The notes beneath the pieces were generated by a model that saw only the letters and a list, made by a program, of their open reading frames with translations, did no database searches and was not told where the DNA came from. Made by a program: the position numbers and the translations under genes. Positions 31,480-39,016 of a stretch of DNA of 39,484 bases are shown here, in pieces. This DNA comes from Flavobacteriales bacterium (GTDB lineage Bacteria; Bacteroidota; Bacteroidia; Flavobacteriales_F; PHOS-HE28): assembly GCA_020635715.1 (NCBI GenBank), contig JACJZG010000025.1, positions 1 to 39,484 of the forward strand. Reading direction: 5' to 3'. Positions within the stretch are counted from its first letter, which is position 1. Every line of letters starts with the position of its first letter.

Positions 31480-32271
31480 TCAAAGGGGCTGAGGTGGGCC
31501 GAATTTTCCCTGCGGTTGTCCGGCAAGAGCTGGAATGGCATGATACAATTCACTCTGGTTGCACCAGTATTCTGTTGAAGGGATCGTGCCGTGGATCTCG
31601 AAGCGCGACACGTTGAAGCCCTCTTCAATATCGTTGTACCAGAGTACTCGATCTTCCATCACTGCAACCGCCCAAAAGCCACCACCCATGTCGCCCCACG
31701 GAGTCAGCCGCCATTTGGCGGGTTCAATGGCGGAACAGGTGAACAGGGACCGGTCTCCAGCTGTGGTTTTCGCCAGCCCATTGGCAATTAGTTCGCCGAG
31801 TTCCTGGCGACCGATTGGTTCCCAGTCGATGCTCTCAACTGCCTTCTTTACATCGTCCAGGTCTTGCATGATCGCCTTCTTGATCACGCCCTTGAAGAAG
31901 ATCATCGGCAGCGACTTCATATTCGCGGCGAAGCCTTGCGGCTGGGTCTCATGGATGCCCGTGAGCGTGACGCTGCCGTCGTTGCCGGAAACACGGTTGG
32001 TGGTGATGAATACGAAGCCGTCCTGTTCCGCTCGCGTCGTGTAGTACTCGTTCTCCTTCGCCTGCGTGATCCACTTCTCCACGGTGGCTTCCTTGCCTAA
32101 GAGCATGCGCGTCTCCTTCCACCTCAGCCCGACGAGACCGGTCGCAGGTCGTGAGACCACCTCTATCCGCTCAACGGTGCTGAGGAGCTGGGCGTGGTTC
32201 GCGATGTCGGTGGTCGCGGCCCACACCGCGGCCTTGGACGCGTTGATGGTAAGGGATGTTTTGACGATCAT
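31480..32271 (-). CDS. SRPBCC-domain protein with extra C-terminal domain
   Basis: A 263-residue protein, nearly twice the length of a single SRPBCC domain. Residues 1-145 form the SRPBCC (START-like) ligand-binding fold, starting VKTSLTINASKAAVWAATTDI. Residues ~150-255 form a second domain (WEPIGRQELGELIANGL; MEDRVLWYNDIEEGFNVSRF; EYWCNQSEL) that I recall as a separate family of small uncharacterised proteins. The fusion suggests that both parts act on the same ligand or partner, but no function is known. It is 7 bp downstream of the DUF4259 gene. Confidence 0.75.
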   Translation of the reverse strand: MIVKTSLTINASKAAVWAATTDIANHAQLLSTVERIEVVSRPATGLVGLRWKETRMLLGKEATVEKWITQAKENEYYTTRAEQDGFVFITTNRVSGNDGSVTLTGIHETQPQGFAANMKSLPMIFFKGVIKKAIMQDLDDVKKAVESIDWEPIGRQELGELIANGLAKTTAGDRSLFTCSAIEPAKWRLTPWGDMGGGFWAVAVMEDRVLWYNDIEEGFNVSRFEIHGTIPSTEYWCNQSELYHAIPALAGQPQGKFGPPQPL

Positions 32272-32278
32272 TGTCGGG

Positions 32279-32680
32279 TCAAGCCGACAGTCGGTTTCTT
32301 AAGTCGGCGATGGCATTGGTCCAGTCGGGGTCGCCCTCCCAAAGTTCCCAGAGTTCCGACTCTTCGCCCTCAATGCGGTCAAGGACCGCCACGGCGCGTT
32401 GGATCAGTTCAGCGGGCGGTTGAATGGGATGCGCTGCCACCCAGGTTGCGATCTTCTCTGTGTATGCGTCCACCGGGCTTGGCTTCCCGTTGAGCCACGC
32501 TAATACTTCCGCTGCAGCAATTGCTTCGGAAGCAAGGTCCGCGTCGAGATAGTCATCACCTGCATCAACCACATGTTGAAGGGTGCTCTGTATATGAGAG
32601 AGGTCATCGCACTCCTTAAGGTCGTAGGCCCAATCGTTGGCAGTGTCGTTGCCGAAGCTACTTGCATCCCATGCTCCCAT
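32279..32680 (-). CDS. DUF4259 family protein
   Basis: A 133-residue cytoplasmic protein with the DUF4259 start MGAWDASSFGNDTANDWAYDL, a helical centre with ASEAIAAAEVLAWLNGKPSP, and the end ELWELWEGDPDWTNAIADLRNRL. The family has no established role. It heads a probable three-gene unit with the SRPBCC-fusion and DHFR-like genes. No clear -7 box was seen in the 56 bp upstream. Confidence 0.85.
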   Translation of the reverse strand: MGAWDASSFGNDTANDWAYDLKECDDLSHIQSTLQHVVDAGDDYLDADLASEAIAAAEVLAWLNGKPSPVDAYTEKIATWVAAHPIQPPAELIQRAVAVLDRIEGEESELWELWEGDPDWTNAIADLRNRLSA

Positions 32681-32736
32681 TTTCAGGTTGCTTAATGTTC
32701 AGTGAAAAGTGCTATTTGTCCACAGTTCAGCCGCAC

Positions 32737-33090
32737 TTACTTCGGCTCCCACAACTCGATCTTGTTCCCTTCCGGATCGTACACCCAGGCGAATCGGCCG
32801 TAGTCCTCATCCTGCCGCTTGGGGTCGATGCGCACGCCGGCAGCCTCCAGCTTCTTCAGCAGGCCATCCAGGTCCTGCACGCGCAGGTTCAGCATGAATT
32901 GCTGCTTGCTGTCGAAGTAATCGCTGTCGCGCTTGAAGGGCGAGAAGACCGTAGGCCCGGCATCCTGTTGCCAGATCCAACCGTGCTCCTGGTCGTTTAT
33001 GCCGAGGTGGTCGTTGTACCACTTGGCCAGCGCCTTGTGGTCGTCCGAGCGGAAGAAGAAGCCGCCGATGCCGGTGACGTGTCGTGACAT
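32737..33090 (-). CDS. VOC (glyoxalase-like) family protein
   Basis: A 117-residue protein of the glyoxalase/bleomycin-resistance superfamily: GIGGFFFRSDDHKALAKWYNDHLG, then FMLNLRVQDLDGLLKKLEAAGVRI, and FAWVYDPEGNKIELWEP, whose final Glu is a usual metal ligand. The substrate is unknown. It starts 39 bp after the stop of the HxlR regulator on the same strand and may be read from the same transcript. Confidence 0.9.
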   Translation of the reverse strand: MSRHVTGIGGFFFRSDDHKALAKWYNDHLGINDQEHGWIWQQDAGPTVFSPFKRDSDYFDSKQQFMLNLRVQDLDGLLKKLEAAGVRIDPKRQDEDYGRFAWVYDPEGNKIELWEPK

Positions 33091-33129
33091 GGGATCGTGT
33101 TCGTTCCCGCCAAGGTAGGGTCGGATGCG

Positions 33130-33606
33130 CTACGCCACGGCGGACTTGCGCTTCGCCTTCCCGCTGCTGCGGGACGTGGACGTCTTCTTCGCGGGCCTTT
33201 CCACCTTTTCCACCGCCCCGAACTTCTTTCCCATCAGGCGGCCCCATTTCGCGATCTCCTCGAGCAGGGGCAGCAGTGTCTTCCCGTGCGCGGTGAGCGC
33301 GTACTCCACGCGCGGCGGCACTTCGGCGTGCACCGTGCGGCTGATGAAACCGTCCTTCTCCAGCTGCCGCAGTTGCATGCTCAGCATCTTCTCGGTGATG
33401 CCGGGGATGAGCTTGCGCAGCTCGCTGAAGCGCTTCTTGTCCTTGCGCAGGTACCAGAGCACGATGGTCTTCCACTTGCCGCCCACCAGCTCCATGGTCA
33501 CGTCCAGCGCGCAGTGGTAGACCTGCCCGTTCATGCGGATGCGGTACTCGTCGCCGTCGATGATCATGTTGTTGATAATTCGCGTTCGTTCTGTGGCTCG
33601 CTCCAT
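33130..33606 (-). CDS. HxlR family winged-helix repressor
   Basis: A 158-residue regulator. The HxlR signature is clear: YHCALDVTMELVGGKWKTIVLWYL, then RFSELRKLIPGITEKMLSMQLRQLEKDGFI, and PPRVEYALTAHGKTLLPLL. The C-terminus is a Lys/Ser-rich tail (residues ~135-158). A start at 33567 is also possible, giving a protein 13 residues shorter. HxlR proteins often sense reactive aldehydes or electrophiles and repress a neighbouring enzyme. The divergent F420-reductase-like gene at 33719 is the expected target, with a candidate operator at 33632-33653. Confidence 0.9.
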   Translation of the reverse strand: MERATERTRIINNMIIDGDEYRIRMNGQVYHCALDVTMELVGGKWKTIVLWYLRKDKKRFSELRKLIPGITEKMLSMQLRQLEKDGFISRTVHAEVPPRVEYALTAHGKTLLPLLEEIAKWGRLMGKKFGAVEKVERPAKKTSTSRSSGKAKRKSAVA

Positions 33607-33631
33607 TACCTGAAACCGGCGTCCAGGGGTG

Positions 33632-33653
33632 GTACTATCGTCCGTGACAGTAC
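33632..33653. promoter_or_regulatory. Candidate HxlR operator (GTACT-N12-AGTAC)
   Basis: An inverted repeat with 5-bp arms GTACT (33632-33636) and AGTAC (33649-33653) lies between the divergent HxlR gene and the NAD(P)-binding gene. HxlR-type sites commonly contain TACT/AGTA half-sites. It directly abuts the -33 TTG (33654-33656) of the promoter for the 33719 gene, a position suited to repression. Confidence 0.55.
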
Positions 33654-33684
33654 TTGTCGATAGGATAGCGACCGGTCACCTTTG
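33654..33684 (+). promoter_or_regulatory. Promoter of the 33719 gene
   Basis: TTG (33654-33656), 20 bp spacer, CACCTTTG (33677-33684), one mismatch from TAnnTTTG. The ATG at 33719 is 34 bp further on. Confidence 0.5.
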
Positions 33685-33718
33685 CAGTGTCAAAGGAACA
33701 CAACCTAACAGCACAGCC

Positions 33719-34411
33719 ATGAAGATCGGAGTATTCGGTACCGGCGTGGTCGGACAGGTCATCGCCGAGAAGCTGGAAAGCCTGGGCCACGACGTGATGC
33801 TCGGCACGCGCGATGTGCAGCAGAGCATGGCCCGGGAGGCCAAGGACAAAAGCGGTCGCCCCGCCCTGAAGGACTGGATGGCAGCGCACCCCAAGGTGAA
33901 GCTCGGCACCTTCACGGAGGCTGCTGCGCACGGACAGATGATCGTGAATGCCACCAGCGGCTTCGGCGCATTGGAGGCTTTGAAGCTGGCCGGCGAGCAG
34001 AACCTTGGCAACAAGCCGATGCTCGACATCTCCAACCCGCTCGACTTTTCAAAAGGCTTCCCGCCGAGCCTCTCGGTATGCAACACCGATTCGTTGGGCG
34101 AGCAGCTGCAGCGTGCCTTCCCGCAGCTGCGCGTGGTGAAGGGCTTGAACACACTGACCTGCTTCCTGATGGTCGCGCCGCGGATGTTGCCGGGCACGCA
34201 CCACCTCTTCCTCTGCGGCAACGATGCCGACGCGAAGGCCGAGGTCCGCAACTTGCTCGGTTCCTTCGGCTGGGCCGATGCCGAGATGATCGACCTGGGC
34301 GACATCACGAACGCGCGCGGCACGGAGCAGTTGCTGCCGATCTGGGTGCGGCTCTATGACAAGTTCCAGAACCCGATGTTCAACTTCAGCATCGTGCGGG
34401 CGGAGCAATAG
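33719..34411 (+). CDS. NADPH-dependent F420 reductase-like oxidoreductase
   Basis: A 230-residue Rossmann protein: KIGVFGTGVVGQVIAEKLESLGHDVMLGTRD at the start, TSGFGALEALKLAGE, LDISNPLDFSKGFPPSL, VVKGLNTLTCFLM and a C-terminal GTEQLLPIWVRLYDK. This matches NAD(P)-binding proteins of the F420:NADP oxidoreductase fold that occur in organisms without F420, where the partner is unknown. The ATG at 33719 begins the Rossmann fold. It is divergent from, and probably repressed by, the HxlR protein. Confidence 0.87.
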   Translation: MKIGVFGTGVVGQVIAEKLESLGHDVMLGTRDVQQSMAREAKDKSGRPALKDWMAAHPKVKLGTFTEAAAHGQMIVNATSGFGALEALKLAGEQNLGNKPMLDISNPLDFSKGFPPSLSVCNTDSLGEQLQRAFPQLRVVKGLNTLTCFLMVAPRMLPGTHHLFLCGNDADAKAEVRNLLGSFGWADAEMIDLGDITNARGTEQLLPIWVRLYDKFQNPMFNFSIVRAEQ

Positions 34412-34474
34412 GACGCAGTTGGGCACCGATCGAACTTTCTTCGCAGTTCCGTTTACTGCGCCCAAAGCCCGATC

Positions 34475-35647
34475 ATGCGCCATTCGACACTCGCTCTCGT
34501 ATCGTTCCTCTCCGTTAACCTCTTCGCCCAAGGCACCTGGACCCAGCTCGATGACCATCCCGGTGGTCAGCGTTATGCGCAAGCAGCCTTCAGCATCGGT
34601 GGCAAGGGCTATGTGTGCACCGGCTTCAACGGCAGCAGCAACACCGATGCGCTCTGGGAGTACGATGCGGCCACCGCGGTGTGGACGCAGAAGGCTTCGC
34701 TGCCTGGTGGCGCACGCCAATACGCCAGCGCCTTCGCCATCGGCGACACGGGTTACGTGATGTGCGGCTGGGATAACGTGAACGACATCGACTACAACGA
34801 CCTCTGGGCCTATTACCCCGAGACGGACACCTGGCAGCAGAAGGCATCGCTCCCCGCGAACCCGCGCAATTCCGGTGTGGCCTTCAGCATCGACGGCATC
34901 GGCTACTTCGGTACAGGCGCGGCGAACGCCATCTGGTACAACGACTTCTGGGCCTACGACCCCACCACCGATGCGTGGACGCAACGGGCCAACCTCCCGG
35001 GCAACGCACGCCGCCAGGCCGTGGGCTTCGCCAGTGGTGGTCTGGGCTACATCGGCACGGGCGAGAGCAGCGGCATCCGCTACCGCGACTTCTATGCCTA
35101 CGATCCGCTCACCAACACCTGGCTGCAGCGCGCGAACCTCGGCACCAACAACCGTCGGACCGCCTTCGCCTTCACCATCAATGACCAGGGATACGTGGGC
35201 GGCGGCGTCGACTTCGTGGAGAACTGGAACGACTTCAACCGTTACGATGCCGTGAACAATACATGGGTTCCCGTGGCATCCTTTCCGCTCCCGGTCCGCA
35301 GGAACGGTGTGTCGTTCACCGTGGCGAACAGCGCATACATCGTTGGTGGCAATGGACAGTCGCCGATCCTCGATGAGGTGTGGCGTTACAGTCCGGATGT
35401 GAGCACAAGCGTGGCCGAGGTGATGCGGGGCGACGGCACCCTTTACCCCAACCCGACCGCTGACCGGCTCTACTTCGATACGACCGGGCGTGGGTCGTAC
35501 ATGATCCTCAATAGCACTGGTAGCGTGGTGAAGACCGGTGGCGTGCGTGGACCCATCGATGTCGCCGAGCTGGAGCGCGGGGTGTACCTGCTGGTGCTGG
35601 ATGGCAGCGGAGGAAGGAACAGTGCACGCTTCGTCGTGGATCGATAG
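34475..35647 (+). CDS. Secreted Kelch-repeat protein with T9SS sorting domain
   Basis: A 390-residue protein. A signal peptide (LALVSFLSVNLFAQ) is followed by about six Kelch repeats, seen as recurrent units like LWAYYPETDTWQQKASLP, FWAYDPTTDAWTQRANLP and FYAYDPLTNTWLQRANL, which should fold into a beta-propeller. The C-terminal type A sorting domain reads LYPNPTADRLYFDT, VAELERGVYLLVLDG and ARFVVDR. The protein is thus a surface propeller probably exported through SprA; its binding partner is unknown. Expression signals upstream are not obvious. Confidence 0.88.
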   Translation: MRHSTLALVSFLSVNLFAQGTWTQLDDHPGGQRYAQAAFSIGGKGYVCTGFNGSSNTDALWEYDAATAVWTQKASLPGGARQYASAFAIGDTGYVMCGWDNVNDIDYNDLWAYYPETDTWQQKASLPANPRNSGVAFSIDGIGYFGTGAANAIWYNDFWAYDPTTDAWTQRANLPGNARRQAVGFASGGLGYIGTGESSGIRYRDFYAYDPLTNTWLQRANLGTNNRRTAFAFTINDQGYVGGGVDFVENWNDFNRYDAVNNTWVPVASFPLPVRRNGVSFTVANSAYIVGGNGQSPILDEVWRYSPDVSTSVAEVMRGDGTLYPNPTADRLYFDTTGRGSYMILNSTGSVVKTGGVRGPIDVAELERGVYLLVLDGSGGRNSARFVVDR

Positions 35648-35657
35648 GCCTAAGGGC

Positions 35658-35687
35658 TTGGCCTTGGGAGCGGGTACCTTAGCTTTG
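35658..35687 (+). promoter_or_regulatory. Promoter of the short ALDH-like gene
   Basis: TTG (35658-35660), 19-bp spacer and TAGCTTTG (35680-35687), a full match to TAnnTTTG. The ATG at 35705 follows after 17 bp, so the mRNA leader is only about 10 nt. This is the best plus-strand promoter match in the window. Confidence 0.7.
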
Positions 35688-35704
35688 GCTTCGGAACAGC
35701 GATC

Positions 35705-36700
35705 ATGAGCAAGACCCTGAGCAAACCAGCACGTGTGAAGGCCGAACTGAACGGCCATGGCAGCAACGGCTCTACCAGGATGGCCGACGCATCCGCCAAT
35801 GCCGCAACGGCGAAGGTGGAGCGCCTGCCCGTGATGAAGACCTACAAGATCTTCATCGGCGGCAAGTTCCCGCGCACCGAGAGCGGCCGCTACTACCAGC
35901 CGAAGGATGCCGACGGCAAGGTGCTCGCCAATGTGTGCCGCGGCAGTCGGAAGGATGTGCGCGATGCCGTCGTTGCTGCGCGCGGTGCGGTGGGCGGATG
36001 GTCGGGCCGCAGCGCCTTCAACCGCGGGCAGATCCTCTACCGCATCGGCGAGATGCTGGAGGGCCGCAGCGCGCAATTCGTGCAGGAGCTGATGCAACAC
36101 GGCTCCACCAAGGCACAGGCCGAGGCGGAGGTGGCGCTCGCCATCGACCGCTGGCTGCATTACGCCGGGTGGTGCGACAAGTACCAAGCGGTCTTCAGTA
36201 GCGTGAACCCGACGAACAGCTCGCACTTCAACTTCAGCGTGTACGAACCTACCGGTGTGGTAGGCGTGATGGCCCCGGCCGGCAGTGGCCTGCTGGGTCT
36301 TGTGAGCATGATCGCACCTGTGATCACCGGTGGCAACACCTGCGTGGTGGTAGCCAGCGAGAGCATGCCGCTGCCTGCGGTCTCCTTCACCGAGGTGCTC
36401 GCCACAAGCGACCTCCCCGGCGGCGTGGTGAACCTGATCACCGGTTTCCGCAACGAATTGCTGAAGCCGCTCGTGGCGCACATGGACATCAACGCCATGG
36501 TGGTGGCCGATGCGACCAAGGAGGAACGCACGATGCTCGACAGCGAGGCCACCTGCAACCTCAAGCGTGTGGTGTATCCGAAGGTGAAGGACTGGAGCAA
36601 TGACGATGCGCAATCGCCCTATATGATCCTCGACACGCAGGAGGTGAAGACCACCTGGCATCCGATCGAGCGTGGGCAAGGAGGGGGTGGGGGGTATTGA
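35705..36700 (+). CDS. Short ALDH-like protein lacking the catalytic half
   Basis: A 331-residue member of the aldehyde dehydrogenase superfamily. It has KTYKIFIGGKFPRTESGRYY, RSAFNRGQILYRIGEMLEGR, GVVGVMAPAGSGLLGLVSMIAPVITGGNT and DLPGGVVNLITGF. It ends soon after residue 310, without the ELGGK Glu or the GQxC nucleophile region of full-length ALDH (about 480 residues). No frameshift is seen that would restore them, so it is a designed short form rather than a broken gene. I recall similar short forms beside deoC and full ALDH in Bacteroidota, perhaps as a structural partner. The terminal Gly run is odd. Confidence 0.8.
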   Translation: MSKTLSKPARVKAELNGHGSNGSTRMADASANAATAKVERLPVMKTYKIFIGGKFPRTESGRYYQPKDADGKVLANVCRGSRKDVRDAVVAARGAVGGWSGRSAFNRGQILYRIGEMLEGRSAQFVQELMQHGSTKAQAEAEVALAIDRWLHYAGWCDKYQAVFSSVNPTNSSHFNFSVYEPTGVVGVMAPAGSGLLGLVSMIAPVITGGNTCVVVASESMPLPAVSFTEVLATSDLPGGVVNLITGFRNELLKPLVAHMDINAMVVADATKEERTMLDSEATCNLKRVVYPKVKDWSNDDAQSPYMILDTQEVKTTWHPIERGQGGGGGY

Positions 36701-36718
36701 GGAACGAAACCTTTTATA

Positions 36719-37258
36719 GTGTTCAGAGGCAGTACTCGTTGGCTGTATGCGCTGATCACACTGTTTAGTGGGACCGTCGTTGTCGATCACTCCCTTCCGG
36801 TAAGAAACGTTAGCCTCGCTGTGATTGATGAGCGCGGTTATCAGGAGCGTGTTGGTTCTCCCCATGATAGGTGGGACTATGGTCACCACCGCTCAACGAC
36901 CATCAATGCCACGCTGTTGCGGCTTTCAGATGGGACGACCTTGCAGCTCTCTTCAGTCGGAGATTTTATCGGGGCTGGTGACACAATTGAGTTGCAGCGG
37001 ACACCCTTGTTGAAGGATCCACTTCAGTATAGAAAGAAGTCATCGCGTGTTCGCAGTTGGGTGGAGGTTGATAGTAACAAACTGGAACACCGGATCTATC
37101 CATACCTCGTTCTGGCATTCTCGTCCCTCTTGTTGTTCAACTGGCGTAGCGATGAGATCCGATGGTCGCTCATGGCAGGATCGGGGCTCATGTTGGTCTG
37201 TTGGTTCCTAGTCATGGCCGGTACAGGTGGTCTGGCTCGATTGGTGGATTGGTTCTGA
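36719..37258 (+). CDS. Membrane protein of unknown function
   Basis: A 179-residue protein starting at GTG. It has an N-terminal hydrophobic segment (about 7-23), a ~100-residue soluble part (RNVSLAVIDERGYQERVG; TTINATLLRLSDGTTLQL), then two C-terminal membrane helices (about 125-141 and 149-170). No family is recognised. It is 18 bp downstream of the ALDH-like gene and slightly lower in G+C (about 53% in one hand-counted line). A hairpin with CCGTGTG follows the stop. Confidence 0.6.
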   Translation: MFRGSTRWLYALITLFSGTVVVDHSLPVRNVSLAVIDERGYQERVGSPHDRWDYGHHRSTTINATLLRLSDGTTLQLSSVGDFIGAGDTIELQRTPLLKDPLQYRKKSSRVRSWVEVDSNKLEHRIYPYLVLAFSSLLLFNWRSDEIRWSLMAGSGLMLVCWFLVMAGTGGLARLVDWF

Positions 37259-37278
37259 ATTGAACCATCTCCACCGCT

Positions 37279-37308
37279 CACGCGGTTTCTGTGATCCGTG
37301 TGTTCTCG
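37279..37308 (+). terminator. Hairpin after the membrane protein gene
   Basis: CACGCGG (37279-37285) and CCGTGTG (37296-37302) pair over 7 bp with one G-T wobble around a 10-nt loop, followed by TTCTCG. It lies 20 bp past the stop at 37258. The rest of the gap to 37451 shows no gene; it holds another copy of the CTGTGATCCGTG word at about 37394 and T/C-rich text. Confidence 0.45.
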
Positions 37309-37451
37309 TCTTCACCTCTGCGTTTTCGGCGCCTTCACCTCGATCCCCGCGATCTTCTCCTTCAGCTCTTGGTGCCGCGGCTCCCGCTCTGGCTGGACAG
37401 GTCCTGTGATCCGTGTGCCCGCTCTTCAAGTCAAAGCTCCTCGAACTTCGC

Positions 37452-38951
37452 CTACCGCACTTTCTTACCTCGGAGCGTTTCAGCCTTCTCCCTCGCCATC
37501 CAGAAGGCGCTGTTGAGCTCATGGGCCTTCGTGAAGTTCAGTATGGCGCCGGCCGTATCGCCTTTCGCCAGCAGCGCATCGCCGTAGCTGTCGTAAACGT
37601 TCGCAGAGGCTGGATATTCCCGCGCGTTCAACTCCAGGATCGCAGCGGCATCTTCCGTACGCCCCGCTTCCAAGAGGGCATAGCCGAGCACGTTCAGATC
37701 CTGTTCCCAGAAACGGTAGGCTTTCGGGTCGGTCGCTTTCAACTGGTCGTAACGTGCTACGGCGTACGTGCCACCGCTGTCCGCCACGGCCTTCCCCATC
37801 ACCTCGCCGATGGCAAGCGGGGGAATGCCCGGCGCCTTGCCGTACAGGATGTCCACCAGACCGTCGGAGATCTGCGGTAGGTAGCTGGAGCTGTTATTGG
37901 TGAGCACGACGAGGCACCGGTCCTCGTCGATCGCGCGGTAGATGTAGGTGGAGAACCCGGCCCAGCCCCCGGAGTGTGACACCCGCTGTTTCCCGGTGGG
38001 CGTGGTGCCAAGCATCCAGCCGAACCCATATGGAATGGTATCCCCGTCGGTCAGGATGGTCGGTTCGAAGGCTTCGTGCAGGGTAGCCTGCCGCACCAAT
38101 TGCCCGTTGTTCAGCGCATGATCCCATCGCAACAGGTCGTGCACCGTGGAATAGATGCCGCCTTCGCCGTAGGTCGGGTTCATGAAGTGGACGTCGGTCG
38201 AGATGCGCTCCTGCCCGTTCCAAGCGTTCCGGAATCCAAACACCCGATCAGGCATCGCAGGATCGGGGCCGACGATATAACGGTACACACTGGTGTGCTT
38301 CATTCCGGCAGGTCCGAAGACCCGTTCACGCATGTATTCCGGGTAGGACATGCCCGATGCGCGTTCCACAATGGTGGCCAGCAGGTTGTAGCCGGTGTTG
38401 CTGTACTCCCAGCGCTCACCGGGCGCGAAGACCACGGGCAGTTCCTTGTCGACCAGGAAACGGATGACATCCTTATTGCCCTGGATGAAGCGGTCGGGGT
38501 CATCCTCCTTCAGCTCCGGCTTCCATTGTTCCATCATCGGCCAGAAGAAGTCGGGCACGCCGGAGGTGTGGTTGAGCAGGTGCCGGATGGTGATGCCTTC
38601 GTAGGGCAGCTCGGGGATGAAGTGGCGCAGGTTCTGGTCGTATCGGAGCGCTTCGGCTTCCTGCAGTTGCAAGATGGCCATCGCCGTGAACTGCTTGGTC
38701 ACCGACCCGAGCCGGAAGATGCGGTCGATGGTGAGGCTATCCACCGGGTCGGTGCTGCCGATGCCGAAGGCCCCCTCGTACACCACGCGACCGCTGTCGT
38801 ACACCAAGGCAACGCCGTTGAACTGGCCGCGCGCATGGGCCTCGGTCAGGTAGTGATGGAACGGCGATACTTCCGACCGCTCCTGAGCTCCACATCCGAT
38901 CATCAGCGCGACGATGAACAGGGGAACGGATACGTGGCGCGATGGGTTCAT
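37452..38951 (-). CDS. Beta-lactamase-fold serine hydrolase lipoprotein with TPR-like C-terminus
   Basis: A 499-residue protein. A lipoprotein signal (FIVALMIGCG) anchors it to a membrane. The serine-hydrolase domain has the three class C/penicillin-binding motifs: SVTK (SxxK), YSN (in YSNTGYNLL) and HSGG (KTG-box equivalent). Residues from about 420 on form TPR-like helices (NVLGYALLEAGRTEDAAAILELN; YDSYGDALLAKGDTAGAILNFTKA). Such proteins act as peptidases or esterases on peptides or cell-wall fragments rather than as true beta-lactamases. The gene is convergent with the membrane protein gene. Confidence 0.92.
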   Translation of the reverse strand: MNPSRHVSVPLFIVALMIGCGAQERSEVSPFHHYLTEAHARGQFNGVALVYDSGRVVYEGAFGIGSTDPVDSLTIDRIFRLGSVTKQFTAMAILQLQEAEALRYDQNLRHFIPELPYEGITIRHLLNHTSGVPDFFWPMMEQWKPELKEDDPDRFIQGNKDVIRFLVDKELPVVFAPGERWEYSNTGYNLLATIVERASGMSYPEYMRERVFGPAGMKHTSVYRYIVGPDPAMPDRVFGFRNAWNGQERISTDVHFMNPTYGEGGIYSTVHDLLRWDHALNNGQLVRQATLHEAFEPTILTDGDTIPYGFGWMLGTTPTGKQRVSHSGGWAGFSTYIYRAIDEDRCLVVLTNNSSSYLPQISDGLVDILYGKAPGIPPLAIGEVMGKAVADSGGTYAVARYDQLKATDPKAYRFWEQDLNVLGYALLEAGRTEDAAAILELNAREYPASANVYDSYGDALLAKGDTAGAILNFTKAHELNSAFWMAREKAETLRGKKVR

Positions 38952-39016
38952 GCGATAAGGTCAATGATGCCTGTCAACAGGTGTTGGTGAGACCAAGGTT
39001 AACACCCATCCCTCCT

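Noticed and set aside
36640..36720. Frameshift at the G-run as the cause of the short ALDH-like protein
   Set aside because: No frame downstream encodes the missing ALDH half; an unrelated membrane protein gene follows.
34049..36889. 946-codon minus-strand open frame over the Kelch and ALDH-like genes
   Set aside because: It spans several real plus-strand genes and their promoter; no domain is visible in it.
37452..38951. Antibiotic-resistance beta-lactamase
   Set aside because: The serine-hydrolase motifs and TPR-like tail fit the broad peptidase/esterase group; nothing points to drug resistance.
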